From Azolla caroliniana (lineage: Eukaryota > Polypodiophyta), in assembly GCA_043228905.1 (NCBI GenBank), contig JBHGNT010000003.1:9300001-9364000 (forward strand): a DNA stretch of 64,000 nucleotides. Direction: 5' to 3'. Each line of letters opens with the position of its first letter. The first letter of the stretch is position 1. The notes beneath the pieces are model-generated. The model was not told where the DNA came from. It ran no database searches and saw nothing but the letters and a program-made list of their open reading frames with translations. Position numbers and translations under genes: made by a program. Below, piece by piece: positions 10,215-21,814 of the stretch.

Positions 10215-12302
10215 ATGGATAGAGGCATGGCGAGCTTGCTTCCAACAGAGAAGCTCGACAGAACCAACTACGCGTCTTGGTCCTACAAGATGCACCAGTA
10301 CCTGCTCGGGCACGGCTACTGGAGTTATGTCGCAGGAGCTAATGACGCGGCACCCGAATCGACACACAGAGACTTCCCGTCATGGGAGCAATCGGCGAGC
10401 AGGGTATTATACTGCTTCGCGTCGTGTGTGGGTGAATAGCTATTGAGCTATGTTCGGGATGCAAAGACGCCGAAGGGTGCGTGGGAAAATCTGAAGAAGA
10501 TTTTCGCCGCGAGCACCACAGCCAGGAAGCTTCAACTCCGACAGGACTTGAGCAACCTACGACAACGCGACTTGTCGGTGGCGGACTATACCTCGAAGGT
10601 CAAGGATATCTGCGACTCCCTCGCCTCCATAGAGGTGAACATCGAGGAGAGCGAGATGGTCCAGATCTATCTCGGAGGTTTGGTGTCGAAGTTTGGAGCG
10701 TTCCGAACGGCAGTGTGTACCCGGGAGAATACGCCGTCCTTTTTCGACTTACAGTCAATGCTCCTAGTAGAGGAGAACCACGTGGGTGCATCTACAGGCA
10801 CGCATACCAACAGCAAAATGCTGTACACGGAGGGAGATAGACCCCGTGGACGTGGAGGACGAGGCGAGTCGGCGCACAATGGAAGCGGCCGACAAGATCA
10901 AGGAAAAAGGCACCGAAGTGATGCCGACAGCAACTTCGGACCCTCCGGAAATAGGGGGAGTTGAAGCGATGAGAATCGTCAAGGGAAGGCCATCACGGAG
11001 TGCTGGTACTGTGGCAAGAAAGGCCACAGGGAAAGTGAGTGCTGGAAGAAGCGCGCCGATTCGGAGAGAACCGGTTCCGGAAATGGCTCCGGACATAACG
11101 ACAAGGGAAATCAGCAACGATCGCACTACGTCGAAGACTCCGTGAGAGCCGGAGAAGGGTCTGCCTTCGTGAAGAGACACAAAGCAAACTCAATGAAACA
11201 GAGCACCCCGAGATCGAACAAGGTGTGGTACGTAGACTCCGGTGCGTCAAACCACATGACGAGCCATAAGGAGTGGTTCTCGTACCTTGAAAAACCGATA
11301 CAACCTAGAGTAGTCGCAACTGGAGACGACACTCCGCATCCGATCACGAATGTCAGAGAAGTTCCCCTTAGCCATGTTGGGCAGAAAGGGAAACTCATGA
11401 ACGTGCTGCACGTTCCGACAATCACGAAGAACTTGGTCTCGGTCGGACAGATCGTCGACCAAGGGATGGAGGTTCAGTTTACACACCTCGGGTGCTTCAT
11501 TGAGGAAGAAGGCCGTGTGATTGCGCAAGGGCGCAGAGACGGGAGGATGTTCATCCTCGACTCCACTGACGGCGGCACCGCAATGTTCACGAAGGGACAA
11601 AAATCCGAGTCGGACATCGACTTGTGGCACAAGCGAATAGGCCACGTCAACTACCAGCGGCTTCAAGATCTGCAAACGAATCAGGTAGTGTTCGGATTGC
11701 CCAAATTTAGTGGCCGAAAGGCACAAATTTGTGAAGCCTGCCAGCTCGGGAAGCAACACCGACTTCCCTTCCCCAATGAGCGAAAACGGAGCCAGAACAA
11801 GCTCGACCTTATACACTCCGATGTATGGGGGCCGGCACAAAACGTTAGTCTTAGCGGGAGCCGATATTTCGGCTCCTTCATCGACGATCACACGCGGCAC
11901 ACGTGGATCTGCCTCATTGAGAGGAAGAGCGAAGTCTTCGACTGTTTCCTGGACCTCAAAGGGTTCGTGGAAACGGAAACGGGATGGAAGATCAAGTGCT
12001 TGCGGTTGGATGGCGGGAAAGAGTACTTTTCCGGTCAATTCAATGGTTACCTACAACAAATGGAAATTCGCCGCGAATTCAGTTGTAGATACACGCCGGA
12101 GCAGAACGGCGTGGCCGAGAGGAAGAATCGGTCAGTTGTGGAAGCGGCACGGGCAATGCTGGAGGAGAAGAGCTTGCCCAAGTTCTACTGGGCTGAGGCG
12201 GTAAGGACCGCGGTATACATCCAGAACCGGATCGGAGACAAAGTGTCGGCGCACGAGCTATATTTCGGAACGAAGCTGAACTTGTGACACTTGAGGGTGT
12301 TC
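10215..12302 (+). pseudogene. Copia A gag-protease-integrase, three nonsense codons
   Basis: The start ATG at 10215 is 60 bp after the primer site and gives the usual Copia gag N-terminus (LDRTNYASWSYKMHQYL). The UBN2-type capsid runs to about 10770. A zinc knuckle CWYCGKKGHRESEC lies at 11001-11042, protease YVDSGASNHMT near 11229-11261, the integrase HHCC finger near 11624-11755 (CEACQLGKQ), and the integrase core with HSDVWGPA, FIDDHTRHTW and TPEQNGVAERKNR to about 12130. The frame is intact except for TAG 10437-10439, TGA 10962-10964 and TGA 12285-12287. Each fits a C-to-T or G-to-A change in a glutamine, arginine or tryptophan codon. Solo LTR B interrupts the following segment at 12308. 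Confidence 0.9.
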
Positions 12303-12307
12303 GGTAG

Positions 12308-13030
12308 TGTTGAGAACTCAATGTTCCTTATGTCCGACGCTCGGCCACAACCGAGATTCTTTTCATACACAGAAAAAACAGGTAATGAAACGCGACACAA
12401 AGGGGAGAAATGGTACACAGGAGGTTTACGTGGAAAACCCCAAAATAAGGGAAAAACCACGGCAGCCCACAGGTTGCAAACTGTCACTATGTAGGAATAT
12501 ACAACAGTGAGTTCACTGAGGCAACGACCTCGTGCTCTCAGATCTTCGCCATAGGCGGCGGTTACAACAGAGGCAACGACCTCGTCTCTCTCTCTCTCTC
12601 TCTCTTTGTACAGATACGCGCTCTATCTTCTTCTTGCACCAACAAGGAAGAATAACAAAAAAAAAACGACACACCTAAAAGTTTGCCCTAAGTCATATTT
12701 ATACTAATATGACTTTTCGGCTATTTACAAATGTAGCCTCGATGGGCTCTCAGAAACATATTTACGAATATGTCTCTTCCTCCGGTTCATACCGGGCCTG
12801 CACCATCCGGCTCTCCGTAGTCGGGTACTCCCCATCCGGTTCATACCGGGCCTACACCATCCGGCTCTCCGCAGTCGGGTACTCCCCATCCGGTTCATAC
12901 CGGGCCTACACCATCCGGCTCTTCGCAGTCGGGTACTCCCCACCCGGTTCATACCGTTTCGGCCTCGGCCGAGTTTGTTCATCGGCACTGTTCTTCTCCC
13001 TTCCCATCCGGAGGGACCTGTCTCCCAACA
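12308..13030 (-). mobile_element. Solo LTR B (723 bp), TSD GGTAG
   Basis: It is read on the minus strand: TGTTGGGAGACAGG at 13030 to ...GAGTTCTCAACA at 12308. GGTAG is duplicated at 12303-12307 and 13031-13035. It contains three tandem copies of a 54-bp unit (about 12779-12945), a CT microsatellite near 12586-12604, and a TATA-like TATAAATA (minus strand) at 12696-12703 inside the inverted repeat GTCATATT/AATATGAC. It is related to the LTRs of Copia C and to the solo LTR at 58818. It results from recombination between the two LTRs of a full element inserted in Copia A. Confidence 0.92.
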
Positions 13031-13035
13031 GGTAG

Positions 13036-14393
13036 CATTGCGTATGTGCATGTACTAAAGGAGAAAAGGAGAAAGCTGGATGCAAAGGCCAAGAAATGCA
13101 TCTTGGTCGGTTACTTGGACGAGCAGAAGGGTTATAAGTGCTATAACCCTCGCACCAAATAAGCGTGTGTTAGCCGCGACGTTGTGGTTGACGAGGCCGC
13201 GTCCTGGTACCAGCCCCCGACTCCAATCCGTGTTTTGACGATGAGGTCAGCGAGGCCGAGATGCCTCCGGATGAGCCCGAAATCGAGATCCGCGAAGAGA
13301 GTCTGATTTCACTCCGTTTAAGTGGATCGATTGGACGATTGAGTCGGTACGATCAGTCCGATGAAGAGCCGGCGAGTAGTGGAGACTCAGCTGTGCATTC
13401 CTCGCGCAGGAAGTCGAGGAGACGGCTTATGCGCAAAGAGAAAGGGAAGAAGAAGGTGTCGGACTCTGGCACGGATAGGAACGAGTCAGACCGACGCGAG
13501 TTCGACTCCGAGGGAACCGGTGACGGGTCTTTAAAGGTGAAGACTGCGTCGACCGAAAAGGCCTCGACATCGACTAATGTGAGATTACGCCGATCTACCC
13601 GCCAGAAGAATCCTGTTTTGCGGTTCGGATACAACGAGTACATGGCGCATCATTATGCGTATATGACACGTGTAATGGAAGTGCATGAGCCGGAGAGCTA
13701 CGCAGAAGCGGCTAAAGACGCGAATTGGCGTGCCGCAATGGAGGAAGAGATGCACGCATTGGCGGAGAACGAGACCTGGGACCTGGTTGACGCACCAACA
13801 GGGGTAAAACCGATCGGGTGTAGGTGGGTGTACAAGGTCAAGTACAACACCGATGGCTCGGTCAACCGGTACAAGGCTCGGCTAGTGGCAAAGGGCTACG
13901 CGCAGAAACACGGCATCGACTACGATGAGACATTTGCGTCAGTCGCGAAAATGACGATCGTTCGTGTTTTGCTCGCAGTAGCTGCGGTGAAGGGGTGGCA
14001 CTTAAATCAGATGGATGTAAAGAATGCGTTCCTGCAAGGAGACCTTGAGGAACAGGTGTACATGGTACAACCCCCCGGATTTCACTCTGGAACGAACTCC
14101 TCGGTAGTATGCCGACTGAAGAAGTCCCTTTACGGACTGAAGCAAGCCCCGCGTGCCTGGAACGCGAAGATCACGCAACAACTGCGTCAGATTGGCTTCG
14201 TCACGTCAAAATCAGACTCTTCCCTGTTCATCTCGAAAGGTCGACTCGGACCGGTTAGTTTTTACTATATGTTGATGACTTGGTCATCACCGGTGCCGAC
14301 CTAGGTGAAATCGACCACGTGAAGCTCCAACTTGCGGGATCATTCGACATGAAGGATCTGGGGGACCTTCATTACTTCCTCGGGATCGAAGTG
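13036..14393 (+). pseudogene. Copia A integrase end and reverse transcriptase
   Basis: After the solo LTR the frame resumes with AYVHVLKEKRRKLDAKAKKCILVGY, typical of the Copia integrase-RT junction. A TAA follows at 13160-13162 and a frame change near 13230. From 13261 an acidic/serine-rich linker leads to the [66 protein letters not shown] and [13 protein letters not shown] one-base loss in the T-run near 14258 shifts the frame just before the catalytic YVDD, which is present in the next frame ([13 protein letters not shown]). The RT stops at FLGIEV where Copia C is inserted at 14394. RT continues at 19995. Confidence 0.88.
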
Positions 14394-15194
14394 TGACGAG
14401 AGCTCAAGGCTCCTTATGCGCAACGCTCGGCCACAACCGAGCTTAGAATGATACACAGAAAACGGGAGATAAAACAGGACAAGAAGAAGAGCAAAATACA
14501 CAGGAGGTTTAACGTGGAAAACCCCAAACTAGGGGAAAAATCACGGCAGCCCACAGGCTGCAAACTGTCACTACGTAAGAATATACAACAGTGAGTTTAC
14601 TGAGGCACCGACCTCGTGCTCACAGATCTTCGCCACAGGCGGCGGTTACAACAGAGGCAACAACCTCTTTCTTTTTCTCTCTCTATGTGTACAGTTATGC
14701 ACACTCTCTATTCTTGCACCAACAAGAATGACAACAACTAACTCTAAAAGTTTGCCCTAAGTCATATTTATACTATTATGACTTTTCGGCTATTTACAAA
14801 TGTAGCCGCAATGGATTATCAAAAACATATTTACTAATATGTCTCTTCATCCGGTTCATATACCGGGTCTGTACCATCCGGCTCTCCATAACCAGGTACT
14901 CTTCATCCGGTTCACACCGGGTCTGCACCATCCGGCTCTCCGTAGCCGGGTACTCTTCATCCGGTTCACACCCGGTCTGCACCATCCGGCTCTCCGTAGC
15001 CGGGTACTCTTCATCCGGTTCACACCGGGTCTACACCATCCAGCTCTCCGTAGCCGGGTACTCTTCATCCGGTTCACACCGGGTCTGCACCATCCGGCTC
15101 TCCGTAGCCGGGTACTCCTCTTCCGGTTTCGGTCGAGATTGTTCATCGGCACTGTTCTTCTCCCTTCCCATCCGGAGGGACCTGTCTCCCAACA
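14394..15194 (-). repeat. 3' LTR of Copia C (801 bp) with five 54-bp repeats
   Basis: Starts (minus strand) TGTTGGGAGACAGG at 15194 and ends ...GAGCTCTCGTCA at 14394. About five tandem 54-bp units occupy 14849-15118, each holding CATCCGGTTCACACCGGGTC and CATCCGGCTCTCCG. The 5' LTR has about three, which accounts for most of the length difference. The unit is a multiple of three, so it produces long repetitive ORFs on both strands that are not genes. Confidence 0.9.
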
Positions 15195-15204
15195 AACTCC
15201 CCCT

Positions 15205-18200
15205 TCACTCCGGCATGGGGTGACTTACCAGCCCGATCCTCTTCCGGCATGCATTCAGCTTGTCGGGTGTGAGCACTTTGGTCAGCATATCTGACCCGTT
15301 CTCGGCCGTGTGGATTTTCGTCAGCGCGAACTCCTGGTCATCTACTCTTTCCCGGATCCAGTGATATCTCCGTAGGATATGCTTCGTCCGGGAATGGTAG
15401 GCCGCATTCTTAGCAAGGTGGATGGCACTTTGATTGTCGCAATAGAGTCGGTATTCATCTTGCCGGATACCAAGCTCTCCGATGAAGTCCTTCATCCATA
15501 AGATTTCCTTGCCGGCTTCCACAGCTGCCATGTACTCCGCCTCTGTGGTTGACAATGCAACCGTCTTCTGCAGCCTCGACAGCCACGAAACAGCTCCCCC
15601 TGCATATGTCATTACATACCTGGATGTAGACCGGCTGGTATCCACATCAGCCGACATGTCCGAATCGCTGAAACCGTCCAGTTGAGGCTTTCCGGAGCTG
15701 AAACGGAGATACATATTTGAAGTGCCCTTCAAATACCGGAGTATCCATTTGACCGCGTTCCAGTGCTCCTTGCTGGGATTACTCATGAACCGGCTCACCA
15801 CTCCGACTGCGTATCCTATATCCGGTCGAGTACAAACCATTGCGTACATCAAGCTCCCGACGGCAGAGGCATATGGAATCTTCATCATATCCGCCTTCTC
15901 TACTTTCTTCTTCGGGCTCTGCTTACCGGATAGCTTGCAGTTTGCCGGAAGTGTCGATCCGACCGGTTTCGCTTCTAACATGTTGAACCGCTGAAGCACC
16001 TTTGTCACGTACTTCTCCTGTGACAGCCATAATTGCTTCTTTGACTGGTCCCGAATGATGTGCATCCCCAACATCTGTCTTGCCGGACCCAAGTCTTTCA
16101 TTGAGAAGGTCCGGTTGAGAGCCTTCTTCAACATCCGTATTTTGACTTGGTCACGTCCAACGATCAACATGTCATCCACGTACAGAAGGAGTATTAGGAA
16201 GTCGCCTCCTTTAAACTTCTTCACAAACACACAGTGATCGGCCTGTGTCTTGTGGTACCCTTGATCGGTCATGAAGGAGTCGAACTTCCGGTACCATTGC
16301 TGGGGAGCCTGCTTCAGTTCGTACAGGCTCTTCTTCAACCGGCATACCAGGTGCTCCTTCTCTTTCTCCACGAATCCTTCCGGTTGCTGCATGTAGATCT
16401 CCTCTTCGAGGTCGCCGTGAAGGAATGTCGTCTTCACGTCCAGCTACTCTACCTCAAGGTCCATGCTTGCCGCTACACTCAACACCGTCCGGATGGAGGT
16501 CATCTTTACTACCGGGGCAAATATCTCGTCGAAGTCCACGCCCTTCTTCTGCTGGAACCCATTCACCACGATCCTGGCTTTGTATCTCGGGGGGTTGCCA
16601 GCATCTCCCGGTTTCAACTTGTACACCCACTTGTTTCGGAGTGCCCGCTTTCCTTTCGGCAACTCCACCAATTCGTACGTATGGTTCTCATGCAGGGAAT
16701 CCATCTCATCCTGCATGGCACTTAACCATTTTCGGCTGTGGGTGTCATCCTTCGCTTCTTCGAAGCTTTCCGGCTCCCCCTTATCGGTCAGCAGAACATG
16801 CTCTACATCCGGAAATCTCTGGGGGGGCCTTCTCTCTCTAAGAGGGTATCTACGTCTTTGGGCTTCGGTGACCGGCTCATCCATCTGCTCTTCATCCGAA
16901 TCCGATTCGGGGTCTTGGCCGGTTCCGGTTTCAGCTTCCTCTACTTCTTCTTCAGCCTGTTCGGTATCCTCACCGTAACCGGCTGGTCCCTCGAGTGCTA
17001 ACAGGTCTCTTGCCGGTTGGATTTGCTCATCGTAGAGTCGATCCTTACCGGTCGACTCGGAGTTCATTATCTTCTTCTCCGACTCCCAGTCGGCGAGTGT
17101 CTTGTCCTCCATGAAGATAATATCTCGACTCCGGAATACCTTCTTGTTGACCGGGTCCCACACTCGGTAGCCGAACTCATCGTCACCGGAACCGAGGAAT
17201 ATGCATGGCCGGGTCTTTGGATCTAACTTTCCTCTCCGGTCCTTAGCTACATGCATGTACGCGAGACACCCGAACACCTTCAGATGCCGGTAGGGCACTT
17301 CCTTACAGGTCCATACTCTCTGTGGCGTGTCTCCGTCCAAGGGTACTAAGGGTGATCTGTTTATCACGTATGTCGCTATCGACAATGCCTCAGCCCAAAA
17401 CTTCTTGGGTAGTTTTGCATGCGCCAGCATACTCCGAACCCTCTCCATTATGGTCCAGTTCATCCTCTCGGCCAGTCCGTTTAGTTCCGGCGTCTTCGGC
17501 ATGGTAAATTCGAGCCGGATTCCCTTCGAGAGGCAGTACTTCTCGAACTGCTCCCGGTATTCTCCTCCGTTGTCTGCTCGAACCGCCGTCAGCTTCCGGC
17601 CGGTTTCTCTTTCCACTCTCACGTGGAGCTCTTTGAAGACGGATAGCACCTGATCCTTCGTCTTCAACGGTGTGGCCCACAGCTTCCGGCTGTGGTCATC
17701 TATAAACATCACAAAGTACTGCGCTCCGGCATGTGACTTCGTGTCTACTTGACAAACATCCGTATGCACCAACTCTAGTGGTGCATTATGTCTCATCGGT
17801 GGCCTTGGTCGGAAGGAGGTTCGGTTTTGTTTACCGGCCAGACAGTCAGTGCACTTCTCCAAGTGCACGTTCTTCACTGGAATGAGGTTGTCGTCTGCAA
17901 GCCTCTTCATCCCCTTCTCGCTCATATGACACAATCTCTTGTGCCACAGCTCACCGGCAGTGTCGGATGCCACATTCACTTCTTCCGGGCATAACCGGGC
18001 ATTCATCAGGTACAGTGTGTTGACCTTCCGGGCCCGAGCCACAATCAGGCTCCCTTTGCTAAACTTCATGACACCGTTCCGGATGTTACCCGTGTAGCCT
18101 TCATCATCTAGCCGACTGGCTGATATCAGGTTCAGACGAACCTCCGGAACGTGTCAGACATCCTTCAGCAGCAACTTGCATCCAGTTGGTGTTGACAGCC

Positions 18201-18390
18201 ACACGTCTCCTATGCCGACAATTCGGCATGTACCTTCATTCCCCATTCGGACACAGCCGTGGTCACGGGCTAAGTAGGATGAGAAGCATTTCCGGTCCGG
18301 GGTAAGGTGGAACGATGCTCCGGAGTCTACCACCCAGGTCATCTCATCGCCGACAAGGTTTATCTCACTCTCCTCGGTGATGAGCATCAA
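15205..18390 (-). pseudogene. Copia C protease, integrase, RT, RNase H; two nonsense codons
   Basis: Read from 18390 down: protease WVVDSGASFHLT; integrase finger (ELWHKRLCHMS...CTDCLAGKQ) near 17970-17840; integrase core (HTDVCQVDTKS, FIDDHSRKLW, RADNGGEY, NGLAERMN); RT (FEEAKDDTHSRKWLSAMQDEM, WVYKLKPGDAG, LDVKTTFLHGDLEEEIYM, SLYELKQAPQQWY and the catalytic LLYVDDMLIVG near 16190-16160); RNase H (GFSDSDMSADVDTSRSTSRY, VALSTTEAEYMA, DNQSAIHLAKN). It ends IGLVSHPMPE, with the stop at 15205. Stops are TGA at 18154-18156 and TAG at 16444-16446, both explicable as C-to-T in an arginine and a glutamine codon. The catalytic motifs are otherwise present. It makes the enzymes for reverse transcription and integration. 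Confidence 0.9.
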
Positions 18391-19250
18391 CTCTTCTTCA
18401 CTTGCTGCGATTGCCGTCGTTCCCTTCCGGTCGTCCCCTTCCGGTCTTTACCGTTCCGGTCTGGGGTCCGCTTCGAATCGGTACCGTCGGTTTCCTTGTC
18501 TTTACGGAAATGCCGACAGTTCTTTTGGAAGTGACTCGGCTTGCCGCAATAGAAGCAAGTGGGCCTCTCCCTTGACTTTGACCGTGTCCCCAACTTCTCC
18601 CGGTTCTGGGGACTACGGTTTCTATGTCTTCCGCATTCCGATTCGGTAAGGAGTGCTTTGGAGTCGGAGCTCGTATCTTTATCTTTCCGACGCGCCTCCT
18701 CATCTAGCAAGCTCGACTTTACTCTTGCTAGGGATAACTGTTTTCCTTCCGGCCCAGCGTTGCCCAAAGTGACAACCAACGTCTCCCAGCTATCTGGGAG
18801 GGAACCGAGCAGGAGTAGCGCTAGTACCTCATCGGCGAGAGGTACTTCCAATGATGTTGCCTGGTGTATCAACCCCTGGAAGGCATTCATGTGCTCCGCC
18901 ATGCTGGAGCCATCTTGGTACCAGAGTCTTACTAGCTTCCGGAATACGGAAACCTGATTAACAACATTTTTTTTCTGAAACATTATGCCGATCTTCTCCC
19001 AGAGCTCATGAGCCTTGCTCTCTTCATTGAAGTTGTTGTACAGGCTCATGTCGATTAAGCACCGTATGTACACCGTTGTCTTCATGTGCATCACCTCCCA
19101 TATCGCGGCGTCGATTTTGTCCGGCCTCTTGTCCCCGAACTGAACCGGCAGCCAGAGGTTTTTAACCACGAGCATGTCCCTCATCTTCGACTTCCACACT
19201 GAATAGTTGGAGCCGGTGAGCTTGAACATGCCGCCAAACGAATCGTCCAT
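18387..19250 (-). CDS. Copia C gag
   Basis: I choose the ATG at 19250 (MDDSFGGMFKLTGSNYSVWK). The upstream in-frame ATG at 19292 lies inside the LTR, before the primer site. The UBN2-type capsid includes LWLPVQFGDK, AHELWEKIGIMFQKKN and LPDSWETLVVTL. The zinc knuckle CFYCGKPSHFQKNC lies near 18550-18590. About 287 aa. The frame ends at 18387, while the protease is read in another frame starting in the overlap. This is either programmed frameshifting or a one-base change; most Copia elements have one continuous frame, so mutation is more likely. It forms the particle shell around the RNA. Confidence 0.85.
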   Translation of the reverse strand: MDDSFGGMFKLTGSNYSVWKSKMRDMLVVKNLWLPVQFGDKRPDKIDAAIWEVMHMKTTVYIRCLIDMSLYNNFNEESKAHELWEKIGIMFQKKNVVNQVSVFRKLVRLWYQDGSSMAEHMNAFQGLIHQATSLEVPLADEVLALLLLGSLPDSWETLVVTLGNAGPEGKQLSLARVKSSLLDEEARRKDKDTSSDSKALLTESECGRHRNRSPQNREKLGTRSKSRERPTCFYCGKPSHFQKNCRHFRKDKETDGTDSKRTPDRNGKDRKGTTGRERRQSQQVKKS

Positions 19251-19264
19251 TTTCTGTGTCGCTC

Positions 19265-19276
19265 GCTCTGATACCA
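19265..19276 (-). other. Primer-binding site of Copia C, initiator tRNA-Met type
   Basis: On the minus strand this reads TGGTATCAGAGC, two bases inside the 5' LTR end at 19279. Confidence 0.9.
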
Positions 19277-19278
19277 CT

Positions 19279-19989
19279 TGACAAGAGCTCAAGGCTCCTT
19301 ATGCGCAACGCTCGGCCACAACCGAGCTTAGAATGATACACAGAAAACGGGAGATAAAACACGACAAGAAGAAGAGGAAAATACACAGGAGGTTTAACGT
19401 GGAAAACCCCAAACTAGGGGATAAACCACGGCAGCCCACAGGCTGCAAACTGTCACTATGTAAGAATATACAACAGTGAGTTTACTGAGGCACCGACCTC
19501 GTGCTCACAGATCTTCGCCACAGGCGGCGGTTACAACAGAGGCAACGACCTCTTTCTCTCTCTCTCTCTCTCTGTACAATTACGCACACTCTCTATTCTT
19601 GCACCAACAAGAATGACAACAACTAACTCTAAAAGTTTGCCCTAAGTCATATTTATACTATTATGACTTTTCGGCTATTTACAAATGTAGCCGCAATGGA
19701 CTATCATAAACATATTTACTAATATGTCTCTTCATCTGGTTCATACCAGGTCTGTACCATCCGGCTCTCCGTAGCCGGGTACTCTTCATCCGGTTCACAC
19801 CGGGTCTGCACTATCCGGCTCTCCGTAGCCAGGTACTCTTCATCCGGTTCATACCGGGTCTGCACCATCCGGCTCTCCATAGCCGGGTACTCCTCTTCCG
19901 GTTCACACCTCGGCCTATCGGCCCCGGCCGAGATTGTTCGTCGGCACTGTTCTTCTCCCTTCCCATCCGGAGGCACCTGTCTCCCAACA
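19279..19989 (-). repeat. 5' LTR of Copia C (711 bp)
   Basis: Starts TGTTGGGAGACAGG at 19989 and ends ...GAGCTCTTGTCA at 19279. It holds about three 54-bp units (19736-19900), a CT microsatellite near 19555-19573, and the conserved TATA region TATAAATATGAC near 19640-19670, as in the other three LTRs of this family. Confidence 0.9.
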
Positions 19990-19994
19990 AAGTG

Positions 19995-21365
19995 ATCCGT
20001 ACCCTTGAAGGCATATTGATCAGCCAACGTCATTACGTGCTGAGTATGCTCTTCAAATTTGGGATGGCCGACTGTAAGTCCGTCTCGACTCCTCTGGACA
20101 GAATCGTCAAGCTTCGTCCCAATACGGGAAAGGTATGCGACCCGACGAGGTTCTAACAAATTGTCGGAAGCCTCATATACTTGACCATCACCCGACTCGA
20201 CCTCAGTTATCCGGTCGGAGTGATCAGTCAGTTCATGGCGTGACCTACCGAGGAGCACCTCCAGTGTGCGCAACACATACTTCGGTATGTCAACGGCACT
20301 AAGGACTGGGGACTGCTATATCGGACCGGTGCAGCCGCGCAGTTAGTCGGCTACACCGATGTTGATTGGGCTGGCAATGCCCCCGATCGCCGATCCACGT
20401 CCGGATACGCGTTCTGCCTCGGGAGTGTCGCAATCGCGTGGAGCAGTAAGAAGCAGCCGACAGTTGCACTGTCGAGCACCGACGCTGAGTATCGAGGAGC
20501 GGCTGTCGTGACATGCGAAGCCATATGGTTGAAGCGGCTACTTAAGGACCTGCAAGAGGAGGTGTCCGATCCGATGACGATCTACTGCGACAACCTCAGC
20601 AGCATCCAGCTCGCGAAAAACCCCGTTTTCCATTCATGGACCAAGCACATTGAGGTGCACTACCATTTCGTCCGTGAGCGTGTCCTTTCCTATGAAGTCG
20701 AACTTCAGTACGTGCCGACGGATCGACAGACTGCCGACATCTTCACAAAGCCTCTTGGTCTAGACAAGTTGCGGCAATTCTCAGGTGCGCTCGGGTTGCA
20801 TCACCTCGACGTGCCAAACTTGAGGGGGAGAACAGTCCTGAACGGCCAAGCAAGGCAGCAGGAAAGGAACAAAGACCACGACACCGAGTCGGTTGACTCG
20901 GTTGTCGAGTTCGACTTCGAATCGGCTGAAGAAGCCGAGGGCGGACCCGCGGAAAAGTTCGGAACCGGACAGAAGGGGAACAGCCGAAGGAGAGAGCCAA
21001 AGCCAACCACGCATGGGGAAGATGACGCCACCGAGGGCGAGAAAACCGAAGACGAGTTGGAGACAGCCAACTCGGACGAGAGTGAAAACCGATCGGAGGT
21101 AGCCGAGCTGGTTCAGATGTTTGATTCAGATACGCTGAATCAATCGAGGCCCAAGCGGAAGAAAAGGCAGCAGGAGAAGCGTCAACACCGCAACAACAGA
21201 AGAGCTGATAAGGACCACATGAGCAGACAAGCCGACCGGAAGGGTCGAAGCGCGCGGAGTCGAACAGGTCGAGGAGCGCGAGCGAGGCGTGAAGCCAGGA
21301 GGAACCGGAGCTGTGAGCTCGAAGATCCCGAAGAGCCTCAAGTTGAGCTTGAGGGGGAGTGTTGA
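19995..21365 (+). pseudogene. Copia A RT thumb, RNase H, and a long charged C-terminal extension
   Basis: RT resumes right after Copia C (LISQRHYVLSMLFKFGMADCKSVSTPLD) with frame breaks near 20150 and a stop near 20240. RNase H is intact from about 20300: GYTDVDWAGNAPDRRSTSGYAFCLG, VALSSTDAEYRGA, DNLSSIQLAKNPVFH, and the Copia end ADIFTKPLGLDKLRQF at about 20770. Unusually, the frame runs on for about 170 residues to TGA 21363-21365. This tail has an acidic glutamate/serine-rich half, then a lysine/arginine-rich half (RPKRKKRQQEKRQHRNNRR near 21150-21205; RSARSRTGRGARARREARR), resembling a nuclear localisation or nucleic-acid-binding region. The tail's last codons are the polypurine tract and LTR start. 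Copia K has only a short acidic tail here. Confidence 0.82.
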
Positions 21366-21814
21366 GAGACAAGCTCAACATCGGCCGGATCGGCTGAAGA
21401 AGCCGAGGACCGGATCGGTTGGGACCGATCGGTTAGGCCGAATGCGTAAACCGGTACGCAGACCGGTGCGTAGGTAGGGCCGGATCGGTACGTAAACTGG
21501 GAGGCCGTTAGGAAAGATATTCCGTGAGGAATATATTTGGGAGTTAGTGTAGGAGCTCTTAATGAGCATTGAAGTACTGTCAGTACTTCGGTCAGTCCTT
21601 CTAGGACTTGTATAAAAGTGTTCATTGAACACACATATGTATACAGTGTAGTGAATAGAGATTGAGTTTTTGTTGAATATAGTTCTTGTGCTTTCTCTCT
21701 CTCACTCTCTCTGTCTCTCCCGCGTATACTGTGTAAGCTCAAGCTCTCCATTGAACCTGAGTTTTCTTCCTCCTGTTTGGTCTTCATACTTGCTTCCGCA
21801 CGCTACTTTTTACA
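21360..21814 (+). repeat. 3' LTR of Copia A (455 bp)
   Basis: Begins TGTTGAGAGAC after the polypurine tract at 21351-21359 and ends CTACTTTTTACA at 21814; TATA box at 21611-21617. It carries 14 bp that the 5' LTR lacks. AAAGT follows as the target duplication. Confidence 0.93.

Larger units (their letters stand above)
14394..19989 (-). mobile_element. Copia retrotransposon C, nearly complete, minus strand, TSD AAGTG
   Basis: AAGTG is duplicated at 14389-14393 and 19990-19994. The 5' LTR is at 19279-19989 and the 3' LTR at 14394-15194. A primer site (19265-19276), gag, pol and polypurine tract are all present in the right order. It inserted into the RT gene of Copia A. Coding breaks are few: one frame change between gag and protease and two C-to-T stops. 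It may be among the youngest insertions here. Confidence 0.93.
9702..21814 (+). mobile_element. Copia retrotransposon A with two nested insertions, TSD AAAGT
   Basis: LTRs at 9702-10142 and 21360-21814 flank an initiator-Met primer site, gag-pol and a polypurine tract. AAAGT is duplicated at 9697-9701 and 21815-21819. The LTRs differ by about six substitutions, mostly C/T, plus one 14-bp gap, so insertion is fairly recent. Removing solo LTR B (12308-13030) and Copia C (14394-19989), each with one TSD copy, leaves an element of about 5.8 kb. Confidence 0.93.

Noticed and set aside
10481-11180. Alternative-frame ORFs in the Copia A gag region
   Set aside because: Shadows of the gag frame; the GC-rich coding sequence leaves other frames open.
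12709-13051. Long ORFs on both strands with 18-residue repeats (also 14839-15294, 19719-20276, 58798-59226)
   Set aside because: They are by-products of the 54-bp LTR repeat, whose length is a multiple of three; they lie inside LTRs and lack any domain.
20508-21365. A separate host gene encoding an arginine/serine-rich protein
   Set aside because: The frame begins in the Copia RNase H and ends in the LTR; it is an extension of pol.
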